Source: Bradyrhizobium sp. 200 (GTDB lineage Bacteria > Pseudomonadota > Alphaproteobacteria > Rhizobiales > Xanthobacteraceae). Taken from it: a stretch of 64,000 nt of DNA. Where the stretch lies: contig NZ_CP064689.1 in NCBI RefSeq assembly GCF_023100945.1, positions 2,462,001 to 2,526,000 on the forward strand, read 5' to 3'. Position numbers and translations under genes: made by a program. Every line of letters starts with the position of its first letter. The first letter of the stretch is position 1. Shown piece by piece: positions 1 to 9,032 of the stretch. Below the pieces are notes generated by a model. That model saw only the letters and a list, made by a program, of their open reading frames with translations. It made no database searches and was not told the DNA's origin.

Positions 1-245
1 TGGACGGCAAACGAAAGCTCGATGCCCCACTGCCGCCCGTCGCCGAGCAGGCGCCTGAACTGGTCGATCTCTTCCGGCGTGGTGATGATCAGGAACTCGC
101 GCAGGCCAGCCATCATCAGCGTGGTGAGCGAATAATAGATCAGCGGCTTGTCATAGATCGGCAATAGCTGCTTCGAGGTCGCGAGCGTCAGCGGATAGAG
201 CCGCGTGCCGCGGCCGCCTGCCAGAATGATTCCCTTGCGGTTCAT
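1..245 (-). CDS. rmlA: Glucose-1-phosphate thymidylyltransferase, partial (3' end beyond window)
   Basis: Makes dTDP-glucose from dTTP and glucose-1-phosphate in the cytoplasm, the entry step to dTDP-6-deoxysugars. The reading frame runs on the minus strand from an ATG at 243-245 and leaves the window after 81 codons of a roughly 290-residue family. The N-terminus [20 protein letters not shown] holds the GGxGTRL nucleotide-binding signature, followed by [17 protein letters not shown], which is diagnostic of RmlA. It is divergent from the glycosyltransferase at 480 and partners rmlB at 6312-7427. No rmlC or rmlD is seen in the window, so the product probably feeds the deoxyamino-sugar genes rather than rhamnose here. 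Confidence 0.93.
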   Translation of the reverse strand, partial: MNRKGIILAGGRGTRLYPLTLATSKQLLPIYDKPLIYYSLTTLMMAGLREFLIITTPEEIDQFRRLLGDGRQWGIELSFAV

Positions 246-479
246 GCGCCGAGCTCTTCGCGGTTGGCGGGGATTTGCCAGCCTCGTTAGCATGCGCCAA
301 CCGGCCCACAAAGGGCCTTCCTTGCCTTCCATAGCGGAAATATTTCAATGGTTTACACCCCGGCACGAGCGCGTTGCGCCGTCTATGCGGGTGGGATAGG
401 AATGGCGCCATCGCGGCGGTTGGCAACGCAATGTCGGTGACATCAAGCACAATTCGCGACCTGGACGACGACGGGGATC

Positions 480-1490
480 ATGGCCAATCGCGTTTACTGC
501 ACCTACTTCGATCACAACTACCTGCCGCGTGGGCTGGCGCTCTATCATTCGTTGCAGCGGCACGCGCCGGGCGCTAGGCTTTGGGTGCTTTGTCTGAGCG
601 AGGCCTGCCATCGGGCCCTGCTGGCGCTCGATCTTCCAAACCTGGTGGCGGTGCGCATGGCGGATTTCGAAGCCGCCAATGTCGACGTCGCCGAGACCCG
701 GCCATCCCGCAGCCAGATCGAATATTACTTCACCTGTTCGCCGGCCTGGATTCTGTTCGTCCTCGAAAGCGAGGCGGATGCGGAGTGGGTCACCTATCTC
801 GACAGCGACCTGTTCTTCTTTGCGTCGCCCGATCCGATCTATGAGGAAATGAAGGATGCCGCATTCGGCATCATTCCGCATCGTTTCTCCCGCGGGCTGG
901 AAGACTATCGCAGGTTCGGGCTTTACAATGTCGGCTGGGTCAGTGCGCGCAGGCGTGACGATGGCATCGCTGTGCTGCGCTGGTGGCGCGAGCGCTGCAT
1001 CGAATGGTGCTACGACCGGGTCGAGGGAGACCGTTTCGCCGACCAGCGCTACCTCGACCGGATGCCCGAGCTGTTCAGCGGCGTTCATGTGATATCGCAT
1101 CTCGGCGCCAATCTCGCGCCCTGGAATCTGGCCGATTGCCGCCTGGAGTGGAACAAGGGGAGAGTCGAGATCGAGCAACGATTTCCGCTGCTGTTCTTTC
1201 ATTTTTACGGGATCAAACGCAGTGGCGGCTATTATTTCAATGGCCACCGGCTGTATCACGCGCCATTTTCCAACCTGATGAAGGATAGACTGTACAAGCC
1301 CTACGTGACGGCGCTCGCCGAGGCCGAGCGGTCATCGGCGCCGCACCTGCAGGGGCAGCAGACCGAGACGATTCGAATGCCGGTTGAGGCCAATCTCGGC
1401 GAGCGCCTGTCCAATATGTTGCGCAAGATGCGAACGATCGCCTACCGCGGCCTCGATATCGTCACCGGCCGGGCCATTGCCGTTCGGTAG
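480..1490 (+). CDS. Glycosyltransferase with DXD motif (GT8-like / nucleotide-diphospho-sugar transferase fold)
   Basis: Predicted cytoplasmic or peripheral GT-A sugar transferase of 336 residues. The N-terminus RVYCTYFDHNYLPRGLALYHSL is typical of GT8-type or related transferases, and YLDSDLFFF carries the metal-binding DxD. It starts the plus-strand group GT-oxidoreductase-aminotransferase-2,3-dehydratase, so it could transfer the deoxyamino sugar made by its neighbours; that link is inferred from position only. The donor and acceptor cannot be read from the sequence. The 234 bases between it and rmlA are a divergent upstream region in which I see no convincing promoter match. Confidence 0.75.
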   Translation: MANRVYCTYFDHNYLPRGLALYHSLQRHAPGARLWVLCLSEACHRALLALDLPNLVAVRMADFEAANVDVAETRPSRSQIEYYFTCSPAWILFVLESEADAEWVTYLDSDLFFFASPDPIYEEMKDAAFGIIPHRFSRGLEDYRRFGLYNVGWVSARRRDDGIAVLRWWRERCIEWCYDRVEGDRFADQRYLDRMPELFSGVHVISHLGANLAPWNLADCRLEWNKGRVEIEQRFPLLFFHFYGIKRSGGYYFNGHRLYHAPFSNLMKDRLYKPYVTALAEAERSSAPHLQGQQTETIRMPVEANLGERLSNMLRKMRTIAYRGLDIVTGRAIAVR

Positions 1491-1519
1491 CCCGATCCAC
1501 CACTTCGAGAGATTTGCGA

Positions 1520-2467
1520 ATGCGACTGCTGATCCTTGGCTACTCCTCGATTGTCGAACGACGGGTGATGCCAGCCGCGGCGAAAGTCGGGGCCATCGAA
1601 GAGATTTCGATCGCAAGCAAGAGCCGCCCGAGGCCCGAGCGCTGGCCGAAGCAGGGGCTCTTTTTCGACGACTATGAGACTGCCTTGCGTGGCAGCAATT
1701 GCGATCTCGTTTATCTCTCGCTGCCCAATGCGCTGCATGAGCACTGGGTCATGGTGGCGCTGGCCGCGGGCAAGCATGTCGTGGTCGACAAGCCGGCCAT
1801 GATGACACTGGCTGGCAGCGAGCGCGTCGTGGCTGAGGCAAGGCGCGTCAATCGCCTCGTCGCGGAGGCGACGGTGTTCGGCTATCATCCGCAATTCGAG
1901 ACGCTGGCGGCCTTCCTCGCCGAGACCGGTCCGCTGACGCAGGCCGCCGCGCAATTCATCATTCCGCCGTTGCCGATCGGCAATTTCCGCAACCATGCCG
2001 AACTGGGCGGAGGCTGCCTGCTCGACATGGGGCCTTACGCTGCTGCCACGATGCGAATCCTCGGCGGTGATGGGATGTCTGAAGTAACGGCGCTGGCCGG
2101 CGGCCGGCATCCCGAAACCGGCGTCGATATGGGCTTTTCGGTCTTGGCCCGGCTCGGCAATGGCGGTGTATTCTCCGGGCATTTCAGCTTCGAGGGCGAG
2201 TATCAGAATCGCTTGCTCGTTGTGGGCCGTTCGGGGTCCGTGCTAATAGAGCGCGTCTTCACCCCTCCCGCCGATCATCAGATGGAATGGCGCCGGCGCG
2301 TACGCAATGTCGATGATGTCGTGACTTTTGAGCCGGCCGATACGTTTGCACGCTTTCTGGAGGCGGTGATATCTGCGATTGCCGGCGGCGATCACGAGAG
2401 CTTCCATCGCGATTTCCTGAGCGATGCCCGGTGCCGGGAGATGATCGCCAAGGCGCTCGCATCCTAG
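1520..2467 (+). CDS. Gfo/Idh/MocA-family oxidoreductase, probable NDP-keto-sugar reductase
   Basis: A 315-residue NAD(P)-dependent oxidoreductase. An ATG at 1520 gives the Rossmann start MRLLILGYSSIVERRVM; a TTG two codons earlier is less likely. The family motif HVVVDKPAM (the usual EKP-type loop) and the C-terminal-domain motif LGGGCLLDMGPY are present. Antibiotic deoxysugar pathways use members of this family as 3-ketoreductases after 2,3-dehydration, and here a 2,3-dehydratase gene lies in the same operon. It could instead reduce C4 after C3 transamination. It sits 29 bases after the GT and 31 before the aminotransferase, so co-transcription is likely. Confidence 0.8.
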   Translation: MRLLILGYSSIVERRVMPAAAKVGAIEEISIASKSRPRPERWPKQGLFFDDYETALRGSNCDLVYLSLPNALHEHWVMVALAAGKHVVVDKPAMMTLAGSERVVAEARRVNRLVAEATVFGYHPQFETLAAFLAETGPLTQAAAQFIIPPLPIGNFRNHAELGGGCLLDMGPYAAATMRILGGDGMSEVTALAGGRHPETGVDMGFSVLARLGNGGVFSGHFSFEGEYQNRLLVVGRSGSVLIERVFTPPADHQMEWRRRVRNVDDVVTFEPADTFARFLEAVISAIAGGDHESFHRDFLSDARCREMIAKALAS

Positions 2468-2498
2468 GAATCCGGCACATCAGCCCGTGTGAGAGACA

Positions 2499-3599
2499 AT
2501 GCCAATCAACGTTTGGGACTATCTGCGGGAATACGATGAACTGCGCGACGAGATCCTCGCCACGGTCGATCGCGTGTTTCGCTCGGGACGGCTGGTGCTC
2601 GGACAGGAAGGCGCCAAGTTCGAGCGCGAAATGGCCGGATATCTCGGGGTTGCAGGCGGCGTCGGCGTGAACAGCGGAACTGACGCGATCTACATCGCGC
2701 TGGCGTCGCTGGGGGTCAAGGCCGGCGACGAGGTCATCACCGTGCCCAATACGGCGGTGCCGACGGTCTCGGCGATCCGCACGCTAGGCGCCACGCCGGT
2801 GTTCGTCGATATAAGCGACGATGATTTCCTGATGGACGTCGGCCAGGTCGAGGCGGCGATTACGCCGCGCACGAAGGCGATCGTTCCGGTGCATCTGTAC
2901 GGCCAGTGCGTGGACCTCGATCCGCTGATGGCGATCGCCGAACGCCACGGGCTGAAGGTGATGGAGGATTGTGCGCAATCGCAGGGCGCCCTCTACAAGA
3001 ACCATCAATCCGGCAGCGTCGGTCATGCCTCGGCGTTCTCGTTTTATCCGACCAAGGTGCTGGGCGCCTATGGCGACGGCGGCATGGTGTTGAGCAACGA
3101 CGAGGCGGCGATCCGGCTGGCGCGCAGCCTTCGCTTCTATGGCATGGAGACGCAGTACTATTCCGAGCGCCACGGTTACAATTCGCGTCTCGACGAGGTC
3201 CAGGCCGCGATCCTGTCGCTGAAACTGCCGCGCATCGAAGGCTGGATCGAGCGGCGGCGGGAGATCGCCGCGCGCTACAATCGCGGTCTTGCCGGAACCG
3301 GTCTTGTGCTGCCGCGCGAGAACGCCCACAGCCGCCATTCCTTTTATGTCTATGTGGTGGAACATCCAGCGGACCGCGACGGGGTGCTGGAGCGGCTGGC
3401 AAAGCGCGACATCAACTGCAATGTGTCCTATCGCTGGCCTATACACACCATGCGGGGCAGCGCCGATCTCGGTTATCGTGAGGGCCAGTTCCCGGTCGCT
3501 GAGCGCAAGGCGCAGCGCATTTTCTCGCTGCCGATGTATCCGCATCTGAAGGACGAGGAAGTCGATACCGTGATCGAAGTGCTCAGGGACGTGGTCTGA
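2499..3599 (+). CDS. PLP-dependent dTDP-keto-sugar aminotransferase (DegT/DnrJ/EryC1 family, DnrJ/EvaB-like)
   Basis: 366 residues, usual family length. Transfers an amino group from glutamate to a keto carbon of an NDP-sugar. The PLP lysine is Lys186 in FSFYPTKVLGAYGDGG, and the pyridine-N aspartate is in MEDCAQ near 157. The stretches VWDYLREYDELRDEILATVD, NTAVPTV, VHLYGQCVDLDP and the C-terminal SYRWPIHTM...IFSLPMYP recall DnrJ, EvaB and QdtB-type 3-aminotransferases more than the C4-type enzymes. The next gene starts one base inside its stop codon. With the 2,3-dehydratase this argues for a 3-amino-2,3,6-trideoxyhexose, although position 3 versus 4 is inferred from resemblance. Confidence 0.88.
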   Translation: MPINVWDYLREYDELRDEILATVDRVFRSGRLVLGQEGAKFEREMAGYLGVAGGVGVNSGTDAIYIALASLGVKAGDEVITVPNTAVPTVSAIRTLGATPVFVDISDDDFLMDVGQVEAAITPRTKAIVPVHLYGQCVDLDPLMAIAERHGLKVMEDCAQSQGALYKNHQSGSVGHASAFSFYPTKVLGAYGDGGMVLSNDEAAIRLARSLRFYGMETQYYSERHGYNSRLDEVQAAILSLKLPRIEGWIERRREIAARYNRGLAGTGLVLPRENAHSRHSFYVYVVEHPADRDGVLERLAKRDINCNVSYRWPIHTMRGSADLGYREGQFPVAERKAQRIFSLPMYPHLKDEEVDTVIEVLRDVV

Positions 3600-4297
3600 T
3601 GGCCGAGCGCGCGCATCTCGACTGGTTTCGCGGAAGGCTCGCGGCATCCGCCGCGATCGAGCCAAAGGACCCGGCGCCGATCCTGACGTGGCGGGAAGAG
3701 CGCGGCCGGGCGATCCGCTTCAAGGCCGAATTGATCGGCCTCGACGAGGTCCGCGGCTGGTCGCGTGACGGGCAAGGCAATATCAGGCACAAGACCGGGC
3801 AGTTTTTCGGCGTTGAAGGCGTTCGGATCGAGAGCGGCGACCTGCGCGAGGTCGCGTCATGGGACCAGCCGATCTACACTCAGCCGGAGGGCGGAATTCT
3901 CGGGCTGGTCGCGCGCGAGACGCCGGAGAACGGCGTTCAGTTCCTGCTCTACGCCAAGGCTGAGCCTGGAAATATCGGCGTGCTTCAGCTCTCTCCATCC
4001 ATTCAAAGCACGTGGTCCAACATCAGACGCGCGCACGGCGGAAAGCTGTCGCCGATGCTGGAAGTGTTGACTGCCAAGTCCGGCGTTCGGATCATCTACC
4101 GCGCGGAGCACAATGAAGAGGGCGGCCGGTTCTGGCGCAAGTCGAACGAGAACATCATCGCTTTCGTCGACGACGAGCGCGTGATCACGTCCGATATGGC
4201 GATGTTTTGCTGGGCGAGCCTTGGCCAGATCAAGGAGCTTGCCCTGATCGACAACGTGATGAGCCCCTTCGTCAGGACGATCATCGCGCCGCTGTAG
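3599..4297 (+). CDS. NDP-hexose 2,3-dehydratase family protein, single-repeat form
   Basis: Predicted to remove water across C2-C3 of dTDP-4-keto-6-deoxyglucose, the committing step to 2-deoxysugars (EvaA/TylX3 family). 232 residues. The segment QFLLYAKAEPGNIGVLQLSPSIQSTWSNIRRAHGG is the strongest family match. Antibiotic-pathway members are about 460 residues with two tandem copies of this domain; only one copy is present here and both ends look intact, so an obligate homodimer would be needed. The start overlaps the aminotransferase stop (TGATG at 3597-3601). The convergent methyltransferase ends only 20 bases away, with no strong terminator between. Confidence 0.78.
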   Translation: MAERAHLDWFRGRLAASAAIEPKDPAPILTWREERGRAIRFKAELIGLDEVRGWSRDGQGNIRHKTGQFFGVEGVRIESGDLREVASWDQPIYTQPEGGILGLVARETPENGVQFLLYAKAEPGNIGVLQLSPSIQSTWSNIRRAHGGKLSPMLEVLTAKSGVRIIYRAEHNEEGGRFWRKSNENIIAFVDDERVITSDMAMFCWASLGQIKELALIDNVMSPFVRTIIAPL

Positions 4298-4317
4298 TGC
4301 GACAGCAAAGCCGCCGG

Positions 4318-5115
4318 TCAGCGCGCGATATCCTTCGAAAACAGGTAGGTTTCGGTCGTCGAGCGATGGCCCGTCACCTCGGAGACGTCGTAGGGGATGC
4401 AAGGCCATTCGCGCTGCAGCCGGAGGCCGGCGTCCCGGCAGAGCGACATCAGTTCGCGTCTGCCGAACACGATCTCTACGACGGGCGCGCCATAGGCGAA
4501 TTTGCTCAAATAAGTGGTCTGATGATCGTCGAATACCGGTACGGTGTGCAGGACGCAGTAGCGTCCGGCGACGCGCGCGGCTTCGCGGATCGCCGCCTGA
4601 TAATCGATGATGTGCATCAGCGACACGCCGTTGAAGACGATGTCGAACGCGTCGTCCGGGTAGGGCAGCCGGGTCGCGTCGGCGACTTCGAAGGTAACAG
4701 ATGGATAATTTGAACGGGCGCGCGCGATCATCGCTTCCGAATAATCGACGCCGGTATAGCTGACGCCGCCGGGGACGAGATCGGCAAACACTTCCGAATA
4801 GTAGCCGCTGCCGCAGCCGACCTCGAGCAGGCGCGCCGAGGCGATGCCCGTCGCCATGACGGCCTCGGCCGCGACGGTGAAATCGAGCCGCGGTTCGCCA
4901 TTCTTCATGTCGGCGATCAATGTTTGATAGGCGCGTTCCTGGCGAGCCACGGTGCGTGCCGCAAGCCAGCCGTCGGACGCTGCGGCCGCGCGACGTGCCT
5001 CGTCGATGCCGCTCAGCACCTTGTAGTCGGTCGAGGTCAGGATATGGCGACGCAGGATCGGCGTCGTCTTGACGACGCGCTTGCCGATCTGTCTGACGAG
5101 GCGCGGCAGCTTCAT
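4318..5115 (-). CDS. Class I SAM-dependent methyltransferase
   Basis: 265 residues. Motif I is LLEVGCGSGYYSEVF, followed by TGVDYSEAMIARAR and the post-motif FDIVFNGVSLMHI, all typical of a Rossmann SAM methyltransferase. The substrate is not identifiable; in this locus it probably methylates a sugar of the glycan or a nucleotide-sugar. Its start overlaps the stop of the upstream glycosyltransferase by four bases (ATGA), so the two are co-translated in a minus-strand operon running from about 10319 to 4318. O-, N- or C-methylation all remain possible. Confidence 0.8.
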   Translation of the reverse strand: MKLPRLVRQIGKRVVKTTPILRRHILTSTDYKVLSGIDEARRAAAASDGWLAARTVARQERAYQTLIADMKNGEPRLDFTVAAEAVMATGIASARLLEVGCGSGYYSEVFADLVPGGVSYTGVDYSEAMIARARSNYPSVTFEVADATRLPYPDDAFDIVFNGVSLMHIIDYQAAIREAARVAGRYCVLHTVPVFDDHQTTYLSKFAYGAPVVEIVFGRRELMSLCRDAGLRLQREWPCIPYDVSEVTGHRSTTETYLFSKDIAR

Positions 5116-6305
5116 CGCGGCGCCCGCAAGGTTTCAACAAAGCCCAGGATCTCGGCGGCGCGATGGCGGTAGGTATGCTGCGCCATGGTTCTCGCCTGGC
5201 CCGCCGCGGCGATTGCGGCACGGCTTTCAGCATTACTGAGCGCGCGATCGATAGCTTTGAGGCAATCGTCGACCGAGCGCCAGACGGCAACTTCGCGGTC
5301 CGGCGCGAACAAAGTGTGCAGATTGTCCTTGAAGTCGGTGAGCAGGAAAGCACCGACGCCGGTGGCCTCGAACAGCCGCATGTTGCCGGCTTCGCGGCCG
5401 GCCATGTCGATGTGGGAATTGAGCGTGATCTTGGAGCGCCGCAGCGCCTGATACATGTCGGCGCCCCAGACTTCGCCCTGAAAGCAACGATGCAGCGCCG
5501 AGGAGGCCGGCAGCGTCCGCGGCGGGTTGCCGAACAGCTTGAGATCGTAACGTTCGGCGACGGCCTCGAGCAGCGCAATCCGCTGCAGGTGATCCGGTGA
5601 CACCGTGCCGACAAAGGAAACCTCTATATCCGTCGCAGGCGCCGGCGGCAGCGCGTCGAGAAGGGCGGGCTCGAACGCCAGATGATTGACTTCCGCGCGG
5701 ACGCCGAGGCGGCGGAAGAAATCCACCGTCGCTGATAGTTGCGACATCATCAGGTCGTAGACGGACCAATCAACGCCGCGGGACGGCGCAATGCCGATTT
5801 GCCCGATCAGGATGGGGTTGCCGATCGCCTTGATCCGCCGCATCAGGGCAGGGTCGACGTGAAAGGTGTCCTGGTTGAGTACCAGGTCGGGTTTGAATTC
5901 CTCGACCTGGGCCCGCAGGATTTTCTCGGCCTGCGCGTCGAGGCTGGGACTGAGGCCGACCTTGCGGGCCAACGGCCGCAGCATCGGCTTGAGCGGCGTC
6001 ACGGCGCGCTGCAGCCAGGCGGGAAGCGCGGTGCTTCCGCTCGGGGTGGCATGCCCCGCTGCCTTGACGGACATCCCGTGCTCGCGCGCCCATGCCGTCT
6101 GCAGCCAGGCATTGTTGACGTGTATCTCCGCCGCCGAATGGCCGAGCGCGGCAAAGTTCCGCGAGTAGAAATCGGCGACGCCGAACAGGCTGGCGTTTCG
6201 CGCCGCCATCTGGGCCGCGTAACCGGCGCTGCCGAGCCCCGGCTGGCCGCGATACAGCCAACTCAGGAAACGCGGGTAGTCCGCATTGAGCACGAGGATA
6301 CGCAT
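5112..6305 (-). CDS. CgeB-like GT-B glycosyltransferase
   Basis: 397 residues with a GT-B layout. The N-terminal half begins MRILVLNADYPRFL and contains ADFYSRNFAALGHSA. The C-terminal half has LRRSKITLNSHIDMAGREAG followed by NMRLFEATGVGAFLLTDF, which matches the donor-binding half of CgeB/Glyco_trans_1_2-type enzymes. Expected to transfer one residue of the repeat unit at the cytoplasmic face. It lies six bases downstream of rmlB and overlaps the methyltransferase by four bases, so its acceptor may be the dTDP-sugar-derived part of the glycan, which is inference. Confidence 0.75.
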   Translation of the reverse strand: MRILVLNADYPRFLSWLYRGQPGLGSAGYAAQMAARNASLFGVADFYSRNFAALGHSAAEIHVNNAWLQTAWAREHGMSVKAAGHATPSGSTALPAWLQRAVTPLKPMLRPLARKVGLSPSLDAQAEKILRAQVEEFKPDLVLNQDTFHVDPALMRRIKAIGNPILIGQIGIAPSRGVDWSVYDLMMSQLSATVDFFRRLGVRAEVNHLAFEPALLDALPPAPATDIEVSFVGTVSPDHLQRIALLEAVAERYDLKLFGNPPRTLPASSALHRCFQGEVWGADMYQALRRSKITLNSHIDMAGREAGNMRLFEATGVGAFLLTDFKDNLHTLFAPDREVAVWRSVDDCLKAIDRALSNAESRAAIAAAGQARTMAQHTYRHRAAEILGFVETLRAPR

Positions 6306-6311
6306 GAATGG

Positions 6312-7427
6312 CTAGACCGCGCGCCGGAAGCCGTAATTCTTGTCGATCCACGCCTGGTAGGCGCCGCTGGTGACGTCACGCCACCATAGCTCGTGATCGA
6401 GGTACCATTGCACGGTCTGCTTCAGTCCGTCCTCGAAACCGACGCTGCAGCTTCTGCCGAGCTCGGTCGCGAGCTTGGTGGCGTCGATCGCATAACGGTG
6501 ATCGTGGCCGGGGCGGTCCGTCACATAGGTGATGAGCGTGCGGCAGGAGCCGGCTGTCGCCGCGGGACAGGACGGAAAGCGCGAGGCGAGGCGAGCGTCG
6601 TCGGCCGCGAAGGCGGCATCGATCGTGTCGCAGATCAGGCCGACCACGTCGCGGTTGTTGCGCTCGTTGCCGCCGCCGACATTGTAGGTTTCGCCGGTGC
6701 GGCCGCGCTCGATCACATTCATCAAGGCGTCGCAATGATCGGAAACGTGCAGCCAGTCGCGCATATTGGAGCCGTCCCCGTAGACCGGCAGCGGCTTGCC
6801 TTCCAGCGCATGGATGATCATCAGCGGAATGAGTTTTTCCGGATGCTGATAGGGGCCGTAATTGTTGGAGCAGTTGGTGATCAGCGCCGGCATGCCGTAG
6901 GTCGCGACAAAGGCGCGGACCAGGTGATCGCTTCCCGCCTTGCTCGCCGCGTAAGGCGAATTCGGACGATAGGACGAGGATTCGGTGAAGGCGGGGTCAG
7001 TCGGCCCGAGCGAGCCGTAGACCTCGTCGGTCGAGACGTGGAGAAATCGCGCGGTGTCAAACATCGCCGAAGCGCGCCAGCAATCGAGCGCCGCCTTCAG
7101 CAGCGTGAACGTGCCGAGCACATTGGTCTGCAGAAAGGCTTCCGGATCGCTGATCGAACGGTCGACATGCGACTCGGCGGCGAGATGTGCCACGCGGGAA
7201 AATTTGTGTTCGTCAAACAGGCGCTGCATCAGCGCCGCGTCGCCGATATCGCCCTTCACCAACTGGATACTGCGATCGGCAATCAGCGGCTCCAGGCTGC
7301 GGACATTGGCCGCATAGGTCATGGCATCGACCACGGTCAGCCGGTCGCCCGGCCGCGCGGCCCGCCACGCATGCACCAGGTTCTGGCCGATAAAGCCCGC
7401 GCCGCCGGTGATCAGGACGCTCTGCAT
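6312..7427 (-). CDS. rmlB: dTDP-glucose 4,6-dehydratase
   Basis: 371-residue extended SDR that converts dTDP-glucose to dTDP-4-keto-6-deoxyglucose. NAD-binding motif TGGAGFIGQN is at the start, the catalytic STDEVYG triplet is in the middle, and YAASKAGSD gives the Tyr-x3-Lys. The sequences HLAAESHVDRSI and NCSNNYGPYQHPEKLIP are diagnostic for RmlB. A short insertion near RFPSCPAATAGSCRT makes it a little longer than the common 350 residues. It supplies the substrate of the 2,3-dehydratase at 3599-4297. It starts 158 bases after the stop of a polymerase-like gene on the same strand. Confidence 0.95.
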   Translation of the reverse strand: MQSVLITGGAGFIGQNLVHAWRAARPGDRLTVVDAMTYAANVRSLEPLIADRSIQLVKGDIGDAALMQRLFDEHKFSRVAHLAAESHVDRSISDPEAFLQTNVLGTFTLLKAALDCWRASAMFDTARFLHVSTDEVYGSLGPTDPAFTESSSYRPNSPYAASKAGSDHLVRAFVATYGMPALITNCSNNYGPYQHPEKLIPLMIIHALEGKPLPVYGDGSNMRDWLHVSDHCDALMNVIERGRTGETYNVGGGNERNNRDVVGLICDTIDAAFAADDARLASRFPSCPAATAGSCRTLITYVTDRPGHDHRYAIDATKLATELGRSCSVGFEDGLKQTVQWYLDHELWWRDVTSGAYQAWIDKNYGFRRAV

Positions 7428-7585
7428 CGAACCTCAGGGTTTAAAGAAGACGGATCGATCATTGCCGGGCAGGGGATATCATGTCTCTGCCCGCGAGCAA
7501 GCTTATTTCGACCGCGTGAAAGCCTGCGCAGCGCCTCCGCCGGCGACTGGAGGCCCGACACCGCGCAGTCGATCCGTCGGCCGGC

Positions 7586-8899
7586 CTAGGCCGCCCGGAG
7601 GACTGGTTCGTGCTGGAACAGAGATCGTGGCGTTATGTACCAGAGCAGAAACAGGACCGCCGCGCCGTGGGTCAGCAGGGATGTCGATAGCGGCACGTTA
7701 AGCAGGACCTGGATCAGAACAGCGCTGGAGACCAGAATAAAGCGCGGTGGCAGACCTGCGGAAAGGCGATTGGCCAACGAGAGGACGAGCCCGCATATGA
7801 ATACCGAGACGGGCGCAAACCACAGGCCAACGGAAGCAACTCCCTCGGTCGCAAAAAATGATGCGTTTAGATTGCCCATGCCGTAAGCCTGCGACATCAC
7901 GACCGATAGCGGCTCCTGGTAGGGGCAAGAGACGAAGCGTTTCAGGAACGTGAGCTGGCAAAAGTAAGTGATTTCGTGCCTGGAAAAAAAATCATTGTAG
8001 GCGTCCATCGCGATAGACGGTATCGCCACCATCCGGTGATTGACCATCGACAGCAGCAGGGCGGCCTTTGAACCGAACAGGCCCACCAGGCCCAGTACCA
8101 CGACAAGCGGCCCGGTGAGCGACACGACAACGGCGACCCTGCCCGTGAACAACTTCGAAAGCAGCAGCATGAAGACAACCCACACCGGAGCAAACAAGGC
8201 GAGCTTGCTGAGGGTGATCGGGTACAGCAGCAGGAACAAGACAAGCACCGCGCAGGCACTCCACCATGCTCTGCGCGCTGCAAACCCTGCAAAGGCAAAG
8301 GGCAATAACGAGGTGGAAATGATCCCGATCAGGTAATTCAGGATGGCCGGAAACTCCAGCTTGTTCCGGTACTCATAGATGTCCTCAATAGGCACAAGGC
8401 GGAAATTGTAGGTCGCCGCGGCAGCGACGGTCGCGCCGGTCAGCGCCAGAATGGCGATCAGCGCCCGGTCGAATGCCGTCGTCGACAACGCGTATACGTG
8501 CCGGATGGGCGAGGTAATGAACAAGGCCGGCAACAGAAACGCGACAATGGACACCACAGCAGAAAGTCCCGCCGACAGGCGATCGTAGTTCAAATCCGAG
8601 AAGCAGCTCAGCCAGAGATACCCGAGGACCATCGTGTAGAAGTAAAATCCGGCGATGAAACCGAAGCTGAAGCGCGCCACCAGAAAAAGCAGCGAGATGA
8701 GTGCAAAGCCCGCCACAACGGCGACGGCGATGTGCAACCGCGCCGGATCGTAGAACAGATGAAACGCCGCGGGGTGGAACGCGATCGGCCGCTCAAAATC
8801 GGCCAGGCGGATCAGGGAGAGGCAGCAAACGACCATGTGAAGCGGAATAAGGAGTCCAAGGGCGAGACGCTCTTGAAGGCGCGGAAGATTGTCGGCCAT
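7586..8899 (-). CDS. Polytopic membrane protein, Wzy-like (paralogue A)
   Basis: 437 residues, mostly hydrophobic, with roughly ten to twelve predicted membrane segments. It has no clear enzyme motif, but the arrangement and the conserved stretch GMGNLNASFFATEGVASVGLWFAP near the C-terminal third resemble O-antigen polymerase (Wzy)-type proteins, where a GN.N motif precedes a glycine-rich loop. It is clearly homologous to its upstream neighbour at 9033-10319: ARFSFG, GYLWL, NFRL and LLTHG are shared. Likely polymerises or ligates glycan repeats in the inner membrane. Wzy proteins are poorly conserved, so the functional call is tentative. Confidence 0.55.
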   Translation of the reverse strand: MADNLPRLQERLALGLLIPLHMVVCCLSLIRLADFERPIAFHPAAFHLFYDPARLHIAVAVVAGFALISLLFLVARFSFGFIAGFYFYTMVLGYLWLSCFSDLNYDRLSAGLSAVVSIVAFLLPALFITSPIRHVYALSTTAFDRALIAILALTGATVAAAATYNFRLVPIEDIYEYRNKLEFPAILNYLIGIISTSLLPFAFAGFAARRAWWSACAVLVLFLLLYPITLSKLALFAPVWVVFMLLLSKLFTGRVAVVVSLTGPLVVVLGLVGLFGSKAALLLSMVNHRMVAIPSIAMDAYNDFFSRHEITYFCQLTFLKRFVSCPYQEPLSVVMSQAYGMGNLNASFFATEGVASVGLWFAPVSVFICGLVLSLANRLSAGLPPRFILVSSAVLIQVLLNVPLSTSLLTHGAAVLFLLWYITPRSLFQHEPVLRAA

Positions 8900-9032
8900 T
8901 TGTGCTTCGAATCATTTTCGGCGAGAGCGTTCTCCCTTCGCCGGATAGCCCAGCCCCCATCATTGTACGATGCTGCGGAATTGTACAACCTTAAGATACA
9001 TCAATGAATGACCTCTCGCGTGCATAGGCCGG

